From: Paracoccaceae bacterium
Lineage (GTDB): Bacteria > Pseudomonadota > Alphaproteobacteria > Rhodobacterales > Rhodobacteraceae
Direction: 5' to 3'
Assembly (NCBI GenBank): GCA_019429405.1
Contig: JAHYIZ010000007.1
Location: forward strand, 1-64,000
Length of the DNA: 64,000 nucleotides
Part shown: positions 1-8,751 of the stretch, piece after piece
How the letters are laid out: each line of letters opens with the position of its first letter
How positions within the stretch are numbered: position 1 is the stretch's first letter
The notes under the pieces: model-generated
What the model was told of the DNA's origin: nothing
Seen by the model: only the letters and a program-made list of their open reading frames with translations
Database searches by the model: none
Made by a program: the position numbers and the translations under genes

Positions 1-427
1 GGAGATCGGCAGCGTCACTGCCGATGGTGCCTTCGACACGCGTAAGTGCCATGACGCCATCGCCGCCAGGGGGGCCGCTGCGATCATCCCACCGCGCAAG
101 AACGCCAAGCCATGGAAGCCCGACACCGCGGGAGCGATCGCGCGCAACGAAGCCCTGCGCGCATCACGCCGCTTCGGTCGAACCATCTGGCGACGATGGT
201 CCGGCTACCACCGCCGGAGCCGCGTCGAAACAAAGATGCACTGCGTTAAACTGCTGGGCCAACGCCTCATGGCGCGCGACTTCGACCGTCAGGTTGCCGA
301 GTTCCAGGTTCGCGTTGCCGTCCTGAACGGCTTCACCGCGCTTGGCATACCCGTGACTGAAGCCGTGGGATGAGTCTGTCCGGGGGAAGGGGAACCACAC
401 CCATCACCTGATTTGTGCAACAGAGCC
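1..427 (+). mobile_element. Right end of an IS5-family insertion sequence
   Basis: The window opens inside the transposase. The element ends at the terminal inverted repeat at 407-427, which reads GGCTCTGTTGCACAAATC on the other strand, a typical IS5-family tip. The left end and target duplication lie outside the window. The next bases continue an hsdR reading frame, so the element sits inside that gene. Confidence 0.85.
2..373 (+). CDS. IS5-family transposase, C-terminal part (cut by window edge)
   Basis: This is the last 123 residues of a DDE transposase that moves the surrounding insertion sequence. The IS4/IS5-type signature Y-x2-R-x3-E-x6-K is intact as YHRRSRVETKMHCVK, and it includes the catalytic glutamate. 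The upstream part reads GAFDTRKCHDAIAARGA, followed by a PPRKNAKPW motif typical of this family. The N-terminal aspartates lie left of the window, so activity cannot be judged. The stop codon is 34 bases before the terminal repeat. Confidence 0.9.
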   Translation, partial: EIGSVTADGAFDTRKCHDAIAARGAAAIIPPRKNAKPWKPDTAGAIARNEALRASRRFGRTIWRRWSGYHRRSRVETKMHCVKLLGQRLMARDFDRQVAEFQVRVAVLNGFTALGIPVTEAVG

Positions 428-1151
428 AAGGCGCACGAGAACTTCAAAGACCCCGAATGGGACGGCGAGCCTATTGCTCCAGAACCACCGGGACCGCCAC
501 GACCGCCACCCGAACCGGGCACCGGACCTGATGTGCCACCGCCCGAACCCGGTGACGACGAACTGCCACGCGAGAAGATCGTGGTGAAGCTGGCAGACGG
601 CAAGGCGCGTTCGATCCGGTTCATCGCATCGACAACCTACTGGAGTGCAGACGGCAAGCCGATTTCCGCAACCGAGTTTCTTGCGCGGTTGTTCGGCGAC
701 CTTTCAGCGATCATCGCCGACGAAGATCAGTTGCGCGCCGCATGGAGCGACCCCGACAACCGGGCGCACTTTCTCAAGCAGCTCGAAGACCACGGCTATG
801 ACGCAGACCGCCTCGAAGACATCCGACAGTTGGTTGATGCGTCCAAGAGCGACTTGTTTGACGTCTTGTCATACGTCCTGTTCACCCACCCACCCAAGAC
901 CCGGCACGACCGAGCACAAGACTTGCGCGATCATCGCATGAACACCTTTGACGGTGAAATGTCTGACCTGCTGCTGAGCATCCTCAAAGCCTACGAAGAC
1001 AGAGGAGAGAGTGAACTTGCGACCCCCAAACTCGGGCAGTTTCTGACAGCACGATACGGCAGCCGTAGGAGAGGGCAAGGGAAAGCTAGGTGAGTTGGCG
1101 GCAATTCGAGACGCCTTCAAGCGGATGCAGCGCGACCTGTATGTCGGCTGA
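428..1151 (+). pseudogene. hsdR: Type I restriction enzyme R subunit remnant (C-terminal domain)
   Basis: HsdR is the ATP-dependent translocase and nuclease subunit of type I restriction-modification systems. Only its C-terminal EcoEI-type domain is left. The conserved part reads EFLARLFGDLSAIIADEDQL, then SDLFDVLSYVLFTHPPKTR. A proline-rich linker precedes it. The reading frame is cut at its 5' side by the IS end and continues open from the IS tip. Near 1060 the frame ends in RRRGQGKAR and stop, but the expected family C-terminus (GELAAIRDAFKRMQRDLYVG, stop at 1149-1151) is present in another frame. The gene therefore has both an insertion and a frameshift, and is not functional as a full HsdR. 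The upstream part and hsdM/hsdS would lie left of the window. Confidence 0.82.
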
Positions 1152-1474
1152 TCCAAGGATTGTATAATTCGCTTGCGGCCAACACAGCTTTGCCCTCAAG
1201 GTGTGACACAACGGTGTGACAAACACCATAACAGCGCACTTGATTATCTTCGCTTATCAAAGGCTTGAAATCGTGGTGGAGTGCCCGCGTGGCTCCACCA
1301 ATCCTCCGATAGCGATTACAAACCACGCCGCGCGCTGATGTAGATCGGCTTTGGCGCAGCGCCGTCCTTACGCCGGGAAGCCTTGCGGCGGCATCCCAGC
1401 TCTGTTCGCGCATTCGGGCACGGGGGCATTCCCCAGACCTGCCCCAATAACAGCGCCCGCCCGTCGCGCTCCCG
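1152..1474. other. Non-coding gap with a perfect stem-loop
   Basis: No convincing gene is seen between the hsdR remnant and the convergent EcsC-like gene. The stretch has a direct repeat of GGTGTGACA around 1199-1220. It also has a perfect 8-bp stem (1274-1281 TGGTGGAG pairing with 1293-1300 CTCCACCA, loop of 11). No T-run follows the stem, so it is a weak terminator candidate. It could mark the edge of an inserted segment that carries the restriction remnant. Confidence 0.4.
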
Positions 1475-2266
1475 TCACGCTCCGGTAATCCGCGCCCTCA
1501 GTTCTTCGCGCAGATTTCCCTCATCCAGCCGCCGCTCGCGCGCCAGACGCTTGAGGCCAAAATGCACCCGCGCCATTTCCTGATAGTAGCTGGTGAAGGC
1601 ATAGTTGATCGCGGCTCCGGCCACCGCGCCCAGCACAGGTGCCGCCTGCGCCGCGAGCTTTTGCCCCAGCACCGCCGAAAGGCGCGGCGCCACGCGGGCG
1701 ATCAGCGCATTCAGGCTCTGCCCCGTCACCGTCATCCGGGCGGCCAGAAACCCGGTCTCGGCGCCGTCATCCACGCGCATCGGTCCGGCGGTGGCGAAAA
1801 CCTCGATACAGTCCATCCGTACCGCCTCATCGGCGGGGTCAAAGCCATGTTCGGCAGCGATGCCCTGAATGGCGCGCAACAGCACCGTCACCGTCACCGG
1901 CAGCTCCGCCAGCGCCCCCGGCAGCCCGCCAAAGCCCCCCGCAGCGCCCATCGCGGTTGCCAGCGCGGTGTTAAGCCAGTCGGCCCGGTCCGCCACCAGC
2001 CCGCGCGATTTCGAGGCCGCCGCAAAGGCGCCTACCAAGGCCGTCTGGGTGGCGCCGTCGAGCCGGTCCTTGACCGAGGCGGGCAGCTTGTCCAAGAGCG
2101 CCTCGGCGCTGCCGCCGACCATGCCGAGCACCTGCATGCCAAGCCCGCTCGCGCCCTTGTGCCGCCGCGCAAGCGCATCCAGGGCGCCCGCCACCTCGGT
2201 ATCGTGCAGCGGGGGAAATACCGTCACGCCCGCAGATGTATTCGCACCCGTCATCGCATCCTCCAT
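1475..2266 (-). CDS. EcsC family protein
   Basis: This protein of about 263 residues resembles the EcsC family, named after a protein encoded with the Bacillus EcsAB ABC transporter; its biochemical role is unsettled. Visible features are an Ala/Gly-rich core, a central LLRAIQGIAAEHGFDP segment typical of the family, and a C-terminal LGAVAGAAINYAFTSYYQEMARVHFGLKRL, which is the most conserved part and probably associates with the membrane. The start is set at the ATG of MEDAM; MTGANTS, four codons later, is equally possible. The longer open frame upstream has no family likeness. It is monocistronic and convergent with the restriction remnant. Confidence 0.72.
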   Translation of the reverse strand: MEDAMTGANTSAGVTVFPPLHDTEVAGALDALARRHKGASGLGMQVLGMVGGSAEALLDKLPASVKDRLDGATQTALVGAFAAASKSRGLVADRADWLNTALATAMGAAGGFGGLPGALAELPVTVTVLLRAIQGIAAEHGFDPADEAVRMDCIEVFATAGPMRVDDGAETGFLAARMTVTGQSLNALIARVAPRLSAVLGQKLAAQAAPVLGAVAGAAINYAFTSYYQEMARVHFGLKRLARERRLDEGNLREELRARITGA

Positions 2267-2333
2267 GCTGTTCGCAGCATATAGGGGGGCGTGGACCGGG
2301 CTGAAAGGGCAGCCATCGCGCAAGCCCCCCGCG

Positions 2334-2385
2334 CTTCTTCATTGCTCAAATATTCCGGGGGCGCGGGGGCTGGCCCCCGCTTTTT
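2334..2385 (+). repeat. Dispersed GC-hairpin repeat, copy A (also acts as a terminator)
   Basis: The element reads CTTCTTCATTGCTCAAATATTCC, then a GC-rich stem (2363-2370 GCGGGGGC pairing with 2373-2380) and TTTTT at 2381-2385. Related elements lie at 17051-17104 (inverted), 57919-57956 (partial) and 60098-60147. The stem plus T-run has the form of an intrinsic terminator on the plus strand. The annotated genes on both sides are on the minus strand, so its transcriptional role is unclear. Confidence 0.6.
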
Positions 2386-2870
2386 CACGCGGCCCGCACC
2401 ACCTCGCCCCGCACCCCGTCCCAGGCGCCGGGTTGCAGCGCAAGGCCCAGCACGCGGTCGGGGTTGGTCGGGGGCGGCATCACCACGCCGTCAAGTTTGG
2501 CAAAGCCGAACCGACCGTAATAGGGCGCGTCACCCACCAGCAGCACCCTCTCCCAGCCAAGGCGGCGCGCCTCGGCAAGGCTTTCAAGCATCAAGAGGCC
2601 GCCCAGCCCCTCGCCCTGCCGCGTCGGGTGCACGGCGATGGGCCCCAGCAGCAGCACCGGCTTGCCCGCCACCCGCACCGGCCAGTAACGGATCACCGCC
2701 GCCAGCACGCCGCCCTCGTCGCGCAGCACCAGGCACAGTTCGGCTACCTTCGGCACGCCGTCGCGCAGGCGGTAGGAAGACAGCGCCGTGCGGCCGGGGG
2801 CAAAGCAGAGGTCATAGAGCGCCTCGACTTCCCACCAGTCTGCCTCGGTCTCTTCCTCAAGCCGGTACAT
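2385..2870 (-). CDS. GNAT family N-acetyltransferase (YhbS-like)
   Basis: This 161-residue single-domain acetyltransferase probably transfers acetyl from acetyl-CoA to an amine; the substrate is unknown. The acetyl-CoA-binding motif is visible as LLGPIAVHPTRQGEGLGGLL (residues about 72-92, the Q/R-x-x-G-x-G/A loop). It is followed by VLLVGDAPYYGRFGF, the YhbS-type motif in which a tyrosine-rich loop follows beta-5. The length is normal for the family. The gene is divergent from the flavin reductase, with about 70 bases between their starts that should hold both promoters. Confidence 0.82.
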   Translation of the reverse strand: MYRLEEETEADWWEVEALYDLCFAPGRTALSSYRLRDGVPKVAELCLVLRDEGGVLAAVIRYWPVRVAGKPVLLLGPIAVHPTRQGEGLGGLLMLESLAEARRLGWERVLLVGDAPYYGRFGFAKLDGVVMPPPTNPDRVLGLALQPGAWDGVRGEVVRAA

Positions 2871-2941
2871 GCCCGCGCCGCCCTCTCCCGAATCTGCTTG
2901 AAATCGCGCGTAACATGCGCGCTTGTCAGGGGCAAATCCCG

Positions 2942-3559
2942 ATGAGGCCCGAGATGTTCTATCGCCCCGTTGAAGGCCACGGCCTGCCGCACAATCCTTT
3001 CAACGCGATCGTGGCACCACGCCCGATCGGCTGGATTTCCACGCGGGGCAGCATGGGCGACAACCTCGCGCCTTATTCTTTTTTCAACGCGGTCGCCTAC
3101 ACGCCGCCACAGGTGGTCTTTGCCTCAACTTCGGCCAAGGCCGACCGGGAGGGCACCAAGGACAGCATGGCGAACATTCGTGAAACCGGGGTCTTTGCCG
3201 TCAACATCGTTTCCGGTGACATGCTGGCGGCGATGAACGCGACCTCGGCGACGGTGGCGGCAGGGGTGGATGAATTTGCGCTGGCGCGGGTGGAGCGGGC
3301 CGATTGTGTGACCATAGATTGCCCCCGCGTGGCGCAGGCGCCCGCGACGCTCGAATGCCGGCTGGTGCAGATCGTGCCCCTGTTGGGGGCCGCCAATTTC
3401 CTTGCCATCGGCGAGGTCACCGGAGTTCATATCGCGCCTGACTGCCTGCGCGAGGGCCGCTTTACCCTTCCCGCCTCAGGGCTGATGACACGACTTGGCT
3501 ATCAGGATTACGCGGTGATCCGCGAAACCTTCCCGCTGCCCCGCCCCGGCGAGAGGTGA
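2942..3559 (+). CDS. Flavin reductase family protein (FMN-binding split barrel)
   Basis: This protein of about 205 residues has the split-barrel flavin-binding fold. The N-terminal motif FNAIVAPRPIGWISTRG, then NLAPYSFFNAVAYTPPQVVF, is characteristic of flavin reductase-like proteins that bind FMN and reduce it with NAD(P)H. DREGTKDSMANIRETGVFAVNIV is the conserved central segment. A second ATG twelve bases downstream (MFYRPVEG) matches the usual family start and may be the real one. The partner oxygenase, if any, is not next to it. Confidence 0.85.
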   Translation: MRPEMFYRPVEGHGLPHNPFNAIVAPRPIGWISTRGSMGDNLAPYSFFNAVAYTPPQVVFASTSAKADREGTKDSMANIRETGVFAVNIVSGDMLAAMNATSATVAAGVDEFALARVERADCVTIDCPRVAQAPATLECRLVQIVPLLGAANFLAIGEVTGVHIAPDCLREGRFTLPASGLMTRLGYQDYAVIRETFPLPRPGER

Positions 3560-3572
3560 GCAGCGGGCTGCG

Positions 3573-3586
3573 TAACACGCGTGTTA
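3573..3586. promoter_or_regulatory. Perfect 14-bp palindrome TAACACGCGTGTTA
   Basis: A perfect dyad lies just after the flavin reductase stop codon and between two convergent genes. It could be the stem of a weak bidirectional terminator, with a TTGTTTTT tract about 15 bases downstream, or a dimeric regulator site. No gene start is close, so an operator role is less likely. Confidence 0.35.
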
Positions 3587-3673
3587 GGCAAGTCATCATA
3601 TTGTTTTTAGATCACTTTATAGACGGCGTTAAGGTTTTGGAAAGGGGTGCTCCCCGTTTGGCACGGCCTGCGG

Positions 3674-6058
3674 TCAGTTGCACAAGCTGTCGGGCAGATC
3701 GACAAGCAGATGCCCGTTGGTGGCAAAGCGGAACCACTCGCCCAGATAGTTTCCGCGCATGGAACCGGTCGCGTCAAATTCCAGCTCGGGCGCGGCGAAC
3801 AGCCGATCTGAAATCGTGACAGATTTGATCCAAAGGTCGGTGTCACCCGGCAAATCAGGCCCGGCCCAATTGTCATTGATGAAGTACAGCCAGAGTGTCT
3901 CGGGCCTGGCGGTGATGGGCACCGAAAAGCTGAACTGCGCCGCACTGGCCGCGACTTCGCTGCTTTCGATCGCGCGGTCGGCGTTTTCAAGCGCGTTTTC
4001 AACCACCACCTCGCCCAGATAGATGTCGTCGAGCATCACGCGAAACCTTGGCGCCGCGCCAAACCAAGTGCCCGATGCCGTGATGCCAATCTGCAAATTG
4101 CCTGCGGCGTCCAGACAGGTCCCTGCAAAATCGGCGGCGCCCGCGGGCGCGACAGCCGAGGCGCTGGCAGTCGCGGCCTTGGCCGAGACCAGATCCTGAA
4201 TGACGCCGCTGGCCTTGTAGGCCGCAACCAGCGTTTCGAAACGGCCACAGGTGCGGTCATCGCCCGCGTCGGCGCGGCCATAGAAGGTGGTCGCAATCAT
4301 CTCGCCGATCCAGTCGCGGCCGCAATGATCGTACTGGTAGAGGTTCTCGGGCAGATAGAGATCGGGGATCGAGGTTGCCACATAGCTGCTGATCAGGGTC
4401 GGAAGCATGGTCGCGGGAACCGGCACCTCGCCGCAGCAGTCCAGCGGGCTGGGCAGCGAAGACAGGATCTTGAGAATCGTCTTGCGCTTGCTGAAATCGG
4501 CGCGCACCGCTGAAAAATCGAGGCCCATATTGTGTTCGGCACTGCCCCCGCCGGTAAAGGAATAGGGCTGGTGGTCACCATAGACGGCCAACACATAGTC
4601 ACGCCCGGTTCTGGATTTTTCGGCTTCAAGATAGTCCCGTGCCATCGCAACGGCTTGTTCGGTCAGTTTGGCCTGGCGCGCGTATTCCTTGAGCGCGCAA
4701 ACCATCAGCTCGGTTGCTTCGCCTGCAAATGCTACGTCTTCGTAGGCGTCGGCATATTCCGGGTTGCACCAGTGCGGCGCATGGTTTTCGGCGAGCAGAA
4801 CATGTTTGAAAAAGGGAGTGTCTGCGTCGCCAAGCGGATAGTCCAGAGCGGCCTGCATGATCGGGATGTCGCGTGCGCCATAGCCGATGCTGTTGCCGCC
4901 CAAAAACTGCTCGTATCCGTAGTTCAGGTAGCCGTTGCCATAGTTGTAAAAGGCGCCTTCAACGTTTGTGAAAATGGCAGTCGTATACCCGCGCGCGCGC
5001 ATGTAGCGTGGAAAGGTGTTCCGCGTGTATTGCGAGAGCGAGGCATGCGTGAAGCGGCCAGCGACACCGAACAGGCGAGAATCGATGCCCGTAACCAGCT
5101 CGAACTCCGACACCCAACTGCCACCGCCGACGACATTGACGTACATCGGCGCGCGCACATGCACCATCGGGTCTTCGGCGCCGTAATGGGTGTAGAACAG
5201 ACTGTTCTCAATCGGCGTGGCAAGGTTCAGCACATCGTTAGGGTCAAAGGTCGACTCGGCGTGCACAAGGATGACATTGGGCAGCACACCCGCATGCAAG
5301 GCATCGGCACGAACATACTTTTCAGCCGAGCGGCGGATTGCGGCGCGCGGCGGCGGCTCGGCAAGGGGGATGTAGGTCAGAAAATTCTCGCGCTCGCCGG
5401 TTTCTATGAAATGGCCATAACTGAGAAACCCGAGCACCCCGACGCGATCTGAAAGCTCGATCAACCCGTCAGGCTCCCAGATTGAAAGGGTGGCAGAATG
5501 GGCGTCGATATAGGATGAGACCCTCTTCACGACAGCGCCGTTGAGGGCAATGAGCACCGGCACCGTGATCAGCAGTTTGAGCGCGAAACGCACCGTGCGC
5601 CGCGCAAAACCCGCCACGCCATGCGTCTTGATCGCGACAAAGGCCGACCAGCCCAGATAGGCCAGCAAAGCGGCGGCAGAAACCAGAATCGCGACATAGA
5701 CCCAAGGCGGCGCCCCGATCGAAGTGAGAACGCCCGAGGTACTGAGAAGAAACATCTTCAGATCGGTGGCCATCAGCGGAAAATCGGTGGCGGCGGCTTT
5801 TTGGCGGTTCGCTTCCTCAAGCAGCAGCACAATTGCCACGAAAACGCCTGTTGCCACGAGAAATGCCGTAACCCTGCGCCGCAGCACGAGAATGCTGGCG
5901 ATCAGGGCAAGCCCGACAAAGGTGGTCAGGGTGACGCCGAAAAAGGCATTCGGGATGGTCGGGATCAAGAGCAGCAGGGCCACCATGAAGGCGCCATAGA
6001 CGCCGACCTCGGCCAGCCAAAGTAGCGCTGATTTGCGGCTAAAAAGAACGAGGCGCAT
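3674..6058 (-). CDS. LTA synthase/OpgB-like phosphoglycerol transferase with C-terminal carbohydrate-binding-like domain
   Basis: This 794-residue inner-membrane enzyme has five likely membrane helices in residues 1-175, then an extracytoplasmic alkaline-phosphatase-fold domain. The probable nucleophile is the Thr of HAEST (268-270). Metal ligands include GDHQ (494-497) and ENHAPHW (424-430). Proteins of this type move phosphoglycerol or phosphoethanolamine head groups from lipids onto glycans. After the sulfatase-like domain come an Ala-rich linker (about 635-655) and a beta-rich module of about 120 residues (DLWIKSVTISDR near its end) that resembles xylan-binding CBM modules. That addition is not found in OpgB or LtaS. 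The substrate is inferred to be a periplasmic or surface glycan. The gene stands alone, convergent with the flavin reductase. Confidence 0.75.
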   Translation of the reverse strand: MRLVLFSRKSALLWLAEVGVYGAFMVALLLLIPTIPNAFFGVTLTTFVGLALIASILVLRRRVTAFLVATGVFVAIVLLLEEANRQKAAATDFPLMATDLKMFLLSTSGVLTSIGAPPWVYVAILVSAAALLAYLGWSAFVAIKTHGVAGFARRTVRFALKLLITVPVLIALNGAVVKRVSSYIDAHSATLSIWEPDGLIELSDRVGVLGFLSYGHFIETGERENFLTYIPLAEPPPRAAIRRSAEKYVRADALHAGVLPNVILVHAESTFDPNDVLNLATPIENSLFYTHYGAEDPMVHVRAPMYVNVVGGGSWVSEFELVTGIDSRLFGVAGRFTHASLSQYTRNTFPRYMRARGYTTAIFTNVEGAFYNYGNGYLNYGYEQFLGGNSIGYGARDIPIMQAALDYPLGDADTPFFKHVLLAENHAPHWCNPEYADAYEDVAFAGEATELMVCALKEYARQAKLTEQAVAMARDYLEAEKSRTGRDYVLAVYGDHQPYSFTGGGSAEHNMGLDFSAVRADFSKRKTILKILSSLPSPLDCCGEVPVPATMLPTLISSYVATSIPDLYLPENLYQYDHCGRDWIGEMIATTFYGRADAGDDRTCGRFETLVAAYKASGVIQDLVSAKAATASASAVAPAGAADFAGTCLDAAGNLQIGITASGTWFGAAPRFRVMLDDIYLGEVVVENALENADRAIESSEVAASAAQFSFSVPITARPETLWLYFINDNWAGPDLPGDTDLWIKSVTISDRLFAAPELEFDATGSMRGNYLGEWFRFATNGHLLVDLPDSLCN

Positions 6059-6200
6059 GGTCTGCCCTCCGCACGCTTTCAGACCGCCACTCTAGGCGAA
6101 AACGCGGGCAGAGCAAGCCCTTGAGCCCACAGGCAAGGCTTGCGCGGCGGCGCGGGCTGGCCCAGGGTTGCGCCATTGAAACGCAGGCCGGGGCAGCGGC

Positions 6201-7619
6201 ATGGAACATGTGACAGGGCTTGAACCGCTGAACGCAGCGGAAACGCAATTGGTGGCGGCCTGCGTTGCGGGCGAGCCGTGCGTGCTGGGCGATGGCAGCC
6301 GCCCCGAGGGACCGAGCCTGACCGCGCCATCCGCGCCGATCTGCTGCGGTTCCTGATCCTCGGCGGTGGCGATAGCTGCGCCGTGGCTAGTGCCGGGGTG
6401 AACCTGATGGGGGGGCATGTGACGGGCAGGCTTGCGCTCGATTTCGCCGTGGCCAAAGGTGCAACGGCAATACTCAACTGCCGCTTTGCCAGCAAGGTTA
6501 CTGCCCTGCAAACCCGGTTTGAGGTTCTGAACCTCGCCGGAAGTGCCCTGCCCGGCCTTTTCGCTCAAGGGGCGGTGGTCGCCGGGGGCGTATTCCTGCG
6601 CGCGAGCGACGATAGAGCCCCGTTCAATAACCCCGTTCCACGCCACGGGCGAGGTGAGCCTTTCCGGCGCCGAGATCGGCGGGCAGCTTGACTGCGAGGG
6701 GGGCAGGTTCGAGAACGCGAAGGGCATCGCGCTGAACATGCAACGGCTGAAAGTGACGGGGGGCGTGATCTGGCGCGGGGTTACCGTGGCAAGCGGCGCG
6801 GTCGATTTCACCGCCGCGCATGTTGGTGACCTTGTGGATGATCTCTCAAGCTGGCCTGAGCGGGGCCGCGTTATCCTCGACGGCTTCAGCTACGACCGGA
6901 TAACGGGCGCCTTCACCGACGCGCGGCATCGGCTGGAATGGCTGGCGCGGGGCACGGTGTGGAAGGGTGAGTTTTTCCCGCAGCCCTATGTGCAGCTTGC
7001 GCGGGTGCTGCGCGAGATGGGGCATGAGGCGGGGGCGCGCGATGTATTGACCGAACAAGGCCGCCTGATACGGTTTCACGCGCGCAAGCGGGCGCGGGTG
7101 GTGCCCAATGGCGACATTGGCGTGGCGCTGCGCAGCACCTTTGTGGATGGTCTGAACCTGTTGCGCTGGCTTTGGGACCAGTTGCAGCGCTGGCTGATTG
7201 GCTATGGCCACAAGCCCAAGCGCGCCTTTCTGGCTTTGATTGTGCTGTTCGCCATTGCCGCCTTTACCGCCCAAGCAACATGGCGCGAGGGCAGTTTTGC
7301 GCCCAATTCCGATGTCATTCTGGTTTCGCAGGGCTGGGTGGCGCTGGCCAATGACCCCGGCCAGCCAAACCCCGCCGTGGCGTGGTCGGGCAAGGGCGCG
7401 CCGGGGATGGATTGGGAAAGCTTCAACGCATATGGCTACGCCGCCGATGTGGTGATCCCGGTGCTGGCGCTGGGCCAGACCACTGCCTGAGCACCCTCGA
7501 CCACGCGCGGCCCATGGGGGCGCGGGCTTTGGTGGGGGCGGTGGGTGCTGACGATGGCAGGCTGGTTTGTCTCGGCGCTCGGGCTGGCGGCGATCACCGG
7601 GATCATCCGGCGCGACTAG
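6201..7619 (+). pseudogene. Broken membrane protein gene (two frameshifts and a nonsense codon)
   Basis: The sequence codes for one protein across changing frames. It starts at ATG 6201 (MEHVTGLEPLNAAETQ), shifts frame near 6305 (TEPDRAIRADLLRFLILGG) and shifts back between about 6610 and 6645 (FHATGEVSLSGAEIGG). An in-frame TGA at 7488-7490 is followed by clear continuing homology-like sequence, APSTTRGPWGRG... to GLAAITGIIRRD, ending at 7617-7619. The middle has short beta-helix-like repeats (VSLSGAEIGGQLDCEGG). The C-terminal half carries a helix AFLALIVLFAIAAFTAQ and a final helix AGWFVSALGLAAITGII. The function is unknown. The end overlaps the convergent mipZ stop codon. Assembly error is an alternative explanation for the frame changes. 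Confidence 0.75.
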
Positions 7620-8425
7620 AAATTGACCGTCACGCCGGGCAGTTTCAGCGCCTGCATCAACTCGCGCAGTTCCTGCCGGGCGGCGACGTTGGAAATGTTG
7701 AGCGTTTCCACCCCCACTTCGCGCAAATCAAGCAGGGTCAGGCCGCGCGGGAACAGTTCGCGAAAGATCACCCGCTCGGCAAAGCCGGGGGCAACCCGAA
7801 AGCCGATGCGGCGGGAAAGCTGTTCCAGTGCGGCGCCAACCTTTTTCTTGTTGTGCATCTGCTGCGCGCCAAGGCGGTTGCGCAGCACCAACCAATCAAT
7901 CGGCTTGAGGCCCGCGCGGGCGCGTAGCTGCCGCGCAGCCCAGACCATTTCGGAATAGATCGAAGGGCCGGTGACGCGGCTTGTCTCGGGGTCGATCCTG
8001 GCCAGAAGGTCAAAATCAATGAAGCTGTCGTTCAAGGGCGTGATCAAGGTGTCGGCCAGCGAGTGCGCCACCTGGCTAAGCCGGGTATGGCTGCCGGGGC
8101 AGTCGATCACGATGAAATCAACCTCGGTTTCCAGCGCCGAAACGGCGGCGGAAAGGCGATGGTCGAACACGTTCTCGGCGGGGCCGAGGGCGGTTGCGTC
8201 GATCTCGGGGAGGTCGCGGTATTCGGGGCTGGGCAGGCCGAGGCCCTCGCGCGCAAGAAATGCGCGGCGGTTCTCGATGTAGCGGGCAAAGCTGCGCTGG
8301 CGCAGGTCAAGATCGAGCGCGCCAACGCGGTGCCCCATCCGCGCCAGCGCGGTCGCCACATGCATGCAGGTGGTCGATTTGCCGGTGCCGCCCTTTTCAT
8401 TGCCCAAGACGATGATATGCGCCAC
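7616..8425 (-). CDS. mipZ: Division-plane positioning ATPase MipZ
   Basis: This 269-residue ParA/MinD-superfamily ATPase. In Caulobacter MipZ binds ParB near the origins and forms a polar gradient that stops FtsZ from assembling away from midcell. The deviant Walker A is clear: NEKGGTGKST (residues 9-18) with the signature lysine K11. It is followed by ALDLDLRQRSFARYIENRR, the MipZ-typical switch I region, and VDFIVIDCPGSHTRLSQVAHSLAD as Walker B/switch II. PLNDSFIDFDLLARIDPET is also diagnostic of MipZ rather than ParA. It lies downstream of the rplS-rpmE unit but is separated from it by a strong terminator. Confidence 0.93.
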   Translation of the reverse strand: MAHIIVLGNEKGGTGKSTTCMHVATALARMGHRVGALDLDLRQRSFARYIENRRAFLAREGLGLPSPEYRDLPEIDATALGPAENVFDHRLSAAVSALETEVDFIVIDCPGSHTRLSQVAHSLADTLITPLNDSFIDFDLLARIDPETSRVTGPSIYSEMVWAARQLRARAGLKPIDWLVLRNRLGAQQMHNKKKVGAALEQLSRRIGFRVAPGFAERVIFRELFPRGLTLLDLREVGVETLNISNVAARQELRELMQALKLPGVTVNF

Positions 8426-8448
8426 TACCCCTGCCCCCGCGTCAGACC

Positions 8449-8477
8449 AAAAAGGCGCGCCGTTGCGGGCGCGCCTT
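8449..8477 (-). terminator. Intrinsic terminator after rpmE
   Basis: Arms at 8452-8461 and 8468-8477 (AAGGCGCGCC and its complement) form a perfect 10-bp stem with a 6-base loop. On the minus strand they are followed by a run of five T. It ends the ribosomal-protein transcript 40 bases after rpmE. Confidence 0.85.
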
Positions 8478-8518
8478 GACTATATCTTGTGCGCTTCAAT
8501 TGCGAAAGCGCTACCAGC

Positions 8519-8740
8519 CTAGAACCCGAGGCCGGCATATTTGTTTTTGAACTTGGTAACGCGGCCGCCGGTATCCATCAGGCGGGCGTTGCCACCGGTC
8601 CAGGCCGGGTGCACCAGAGGGTCGATTTCCAGCGACATCTGTTCGCCTTCCTTGCCCCAGGTGGAGCGGGTGCGAAATACGGTGCCGTCGGTCATCTTCA
8701 CGTCGATGAAGTGGTAGCCGGGGTGAATGTCTTTTCTCAT
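8519..8740 (-). CDS. rpmE: 50S ribosomal protein L31
   Basis: This 73-residue protein of the large ribosomal subunit has the alphaproteobacterial form. It begins [19 protein letters not shown] and contains [17 protein letters not shown] and [18 protein letters not shown]. The zinc-binding cysteines of the classical L31 form are absent, so it does not need zinc. It starts 12 bases after the rplS stop codon and is the last gene of that unit before a strong terminator. Confidence 0.96.
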   Translation of the reverse strand: MRKDIHPGYHFIDVKMTDGTVFRTRSTWGKEGEQMSLEIDPLVHPAWTGGNARLMDTGGRVTKFKNKYAGLGF

Positions 8741-8751
8741 GGTCCCGCTCC

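Noticed and set aside
1273-1300. tRNA-like 3' fragment or attachment site near CTCCACCA
   Set aside because: There is no T-arm (GTTC...), anticodon arm or acceptor mate; it is better read as a simple stem-loop.
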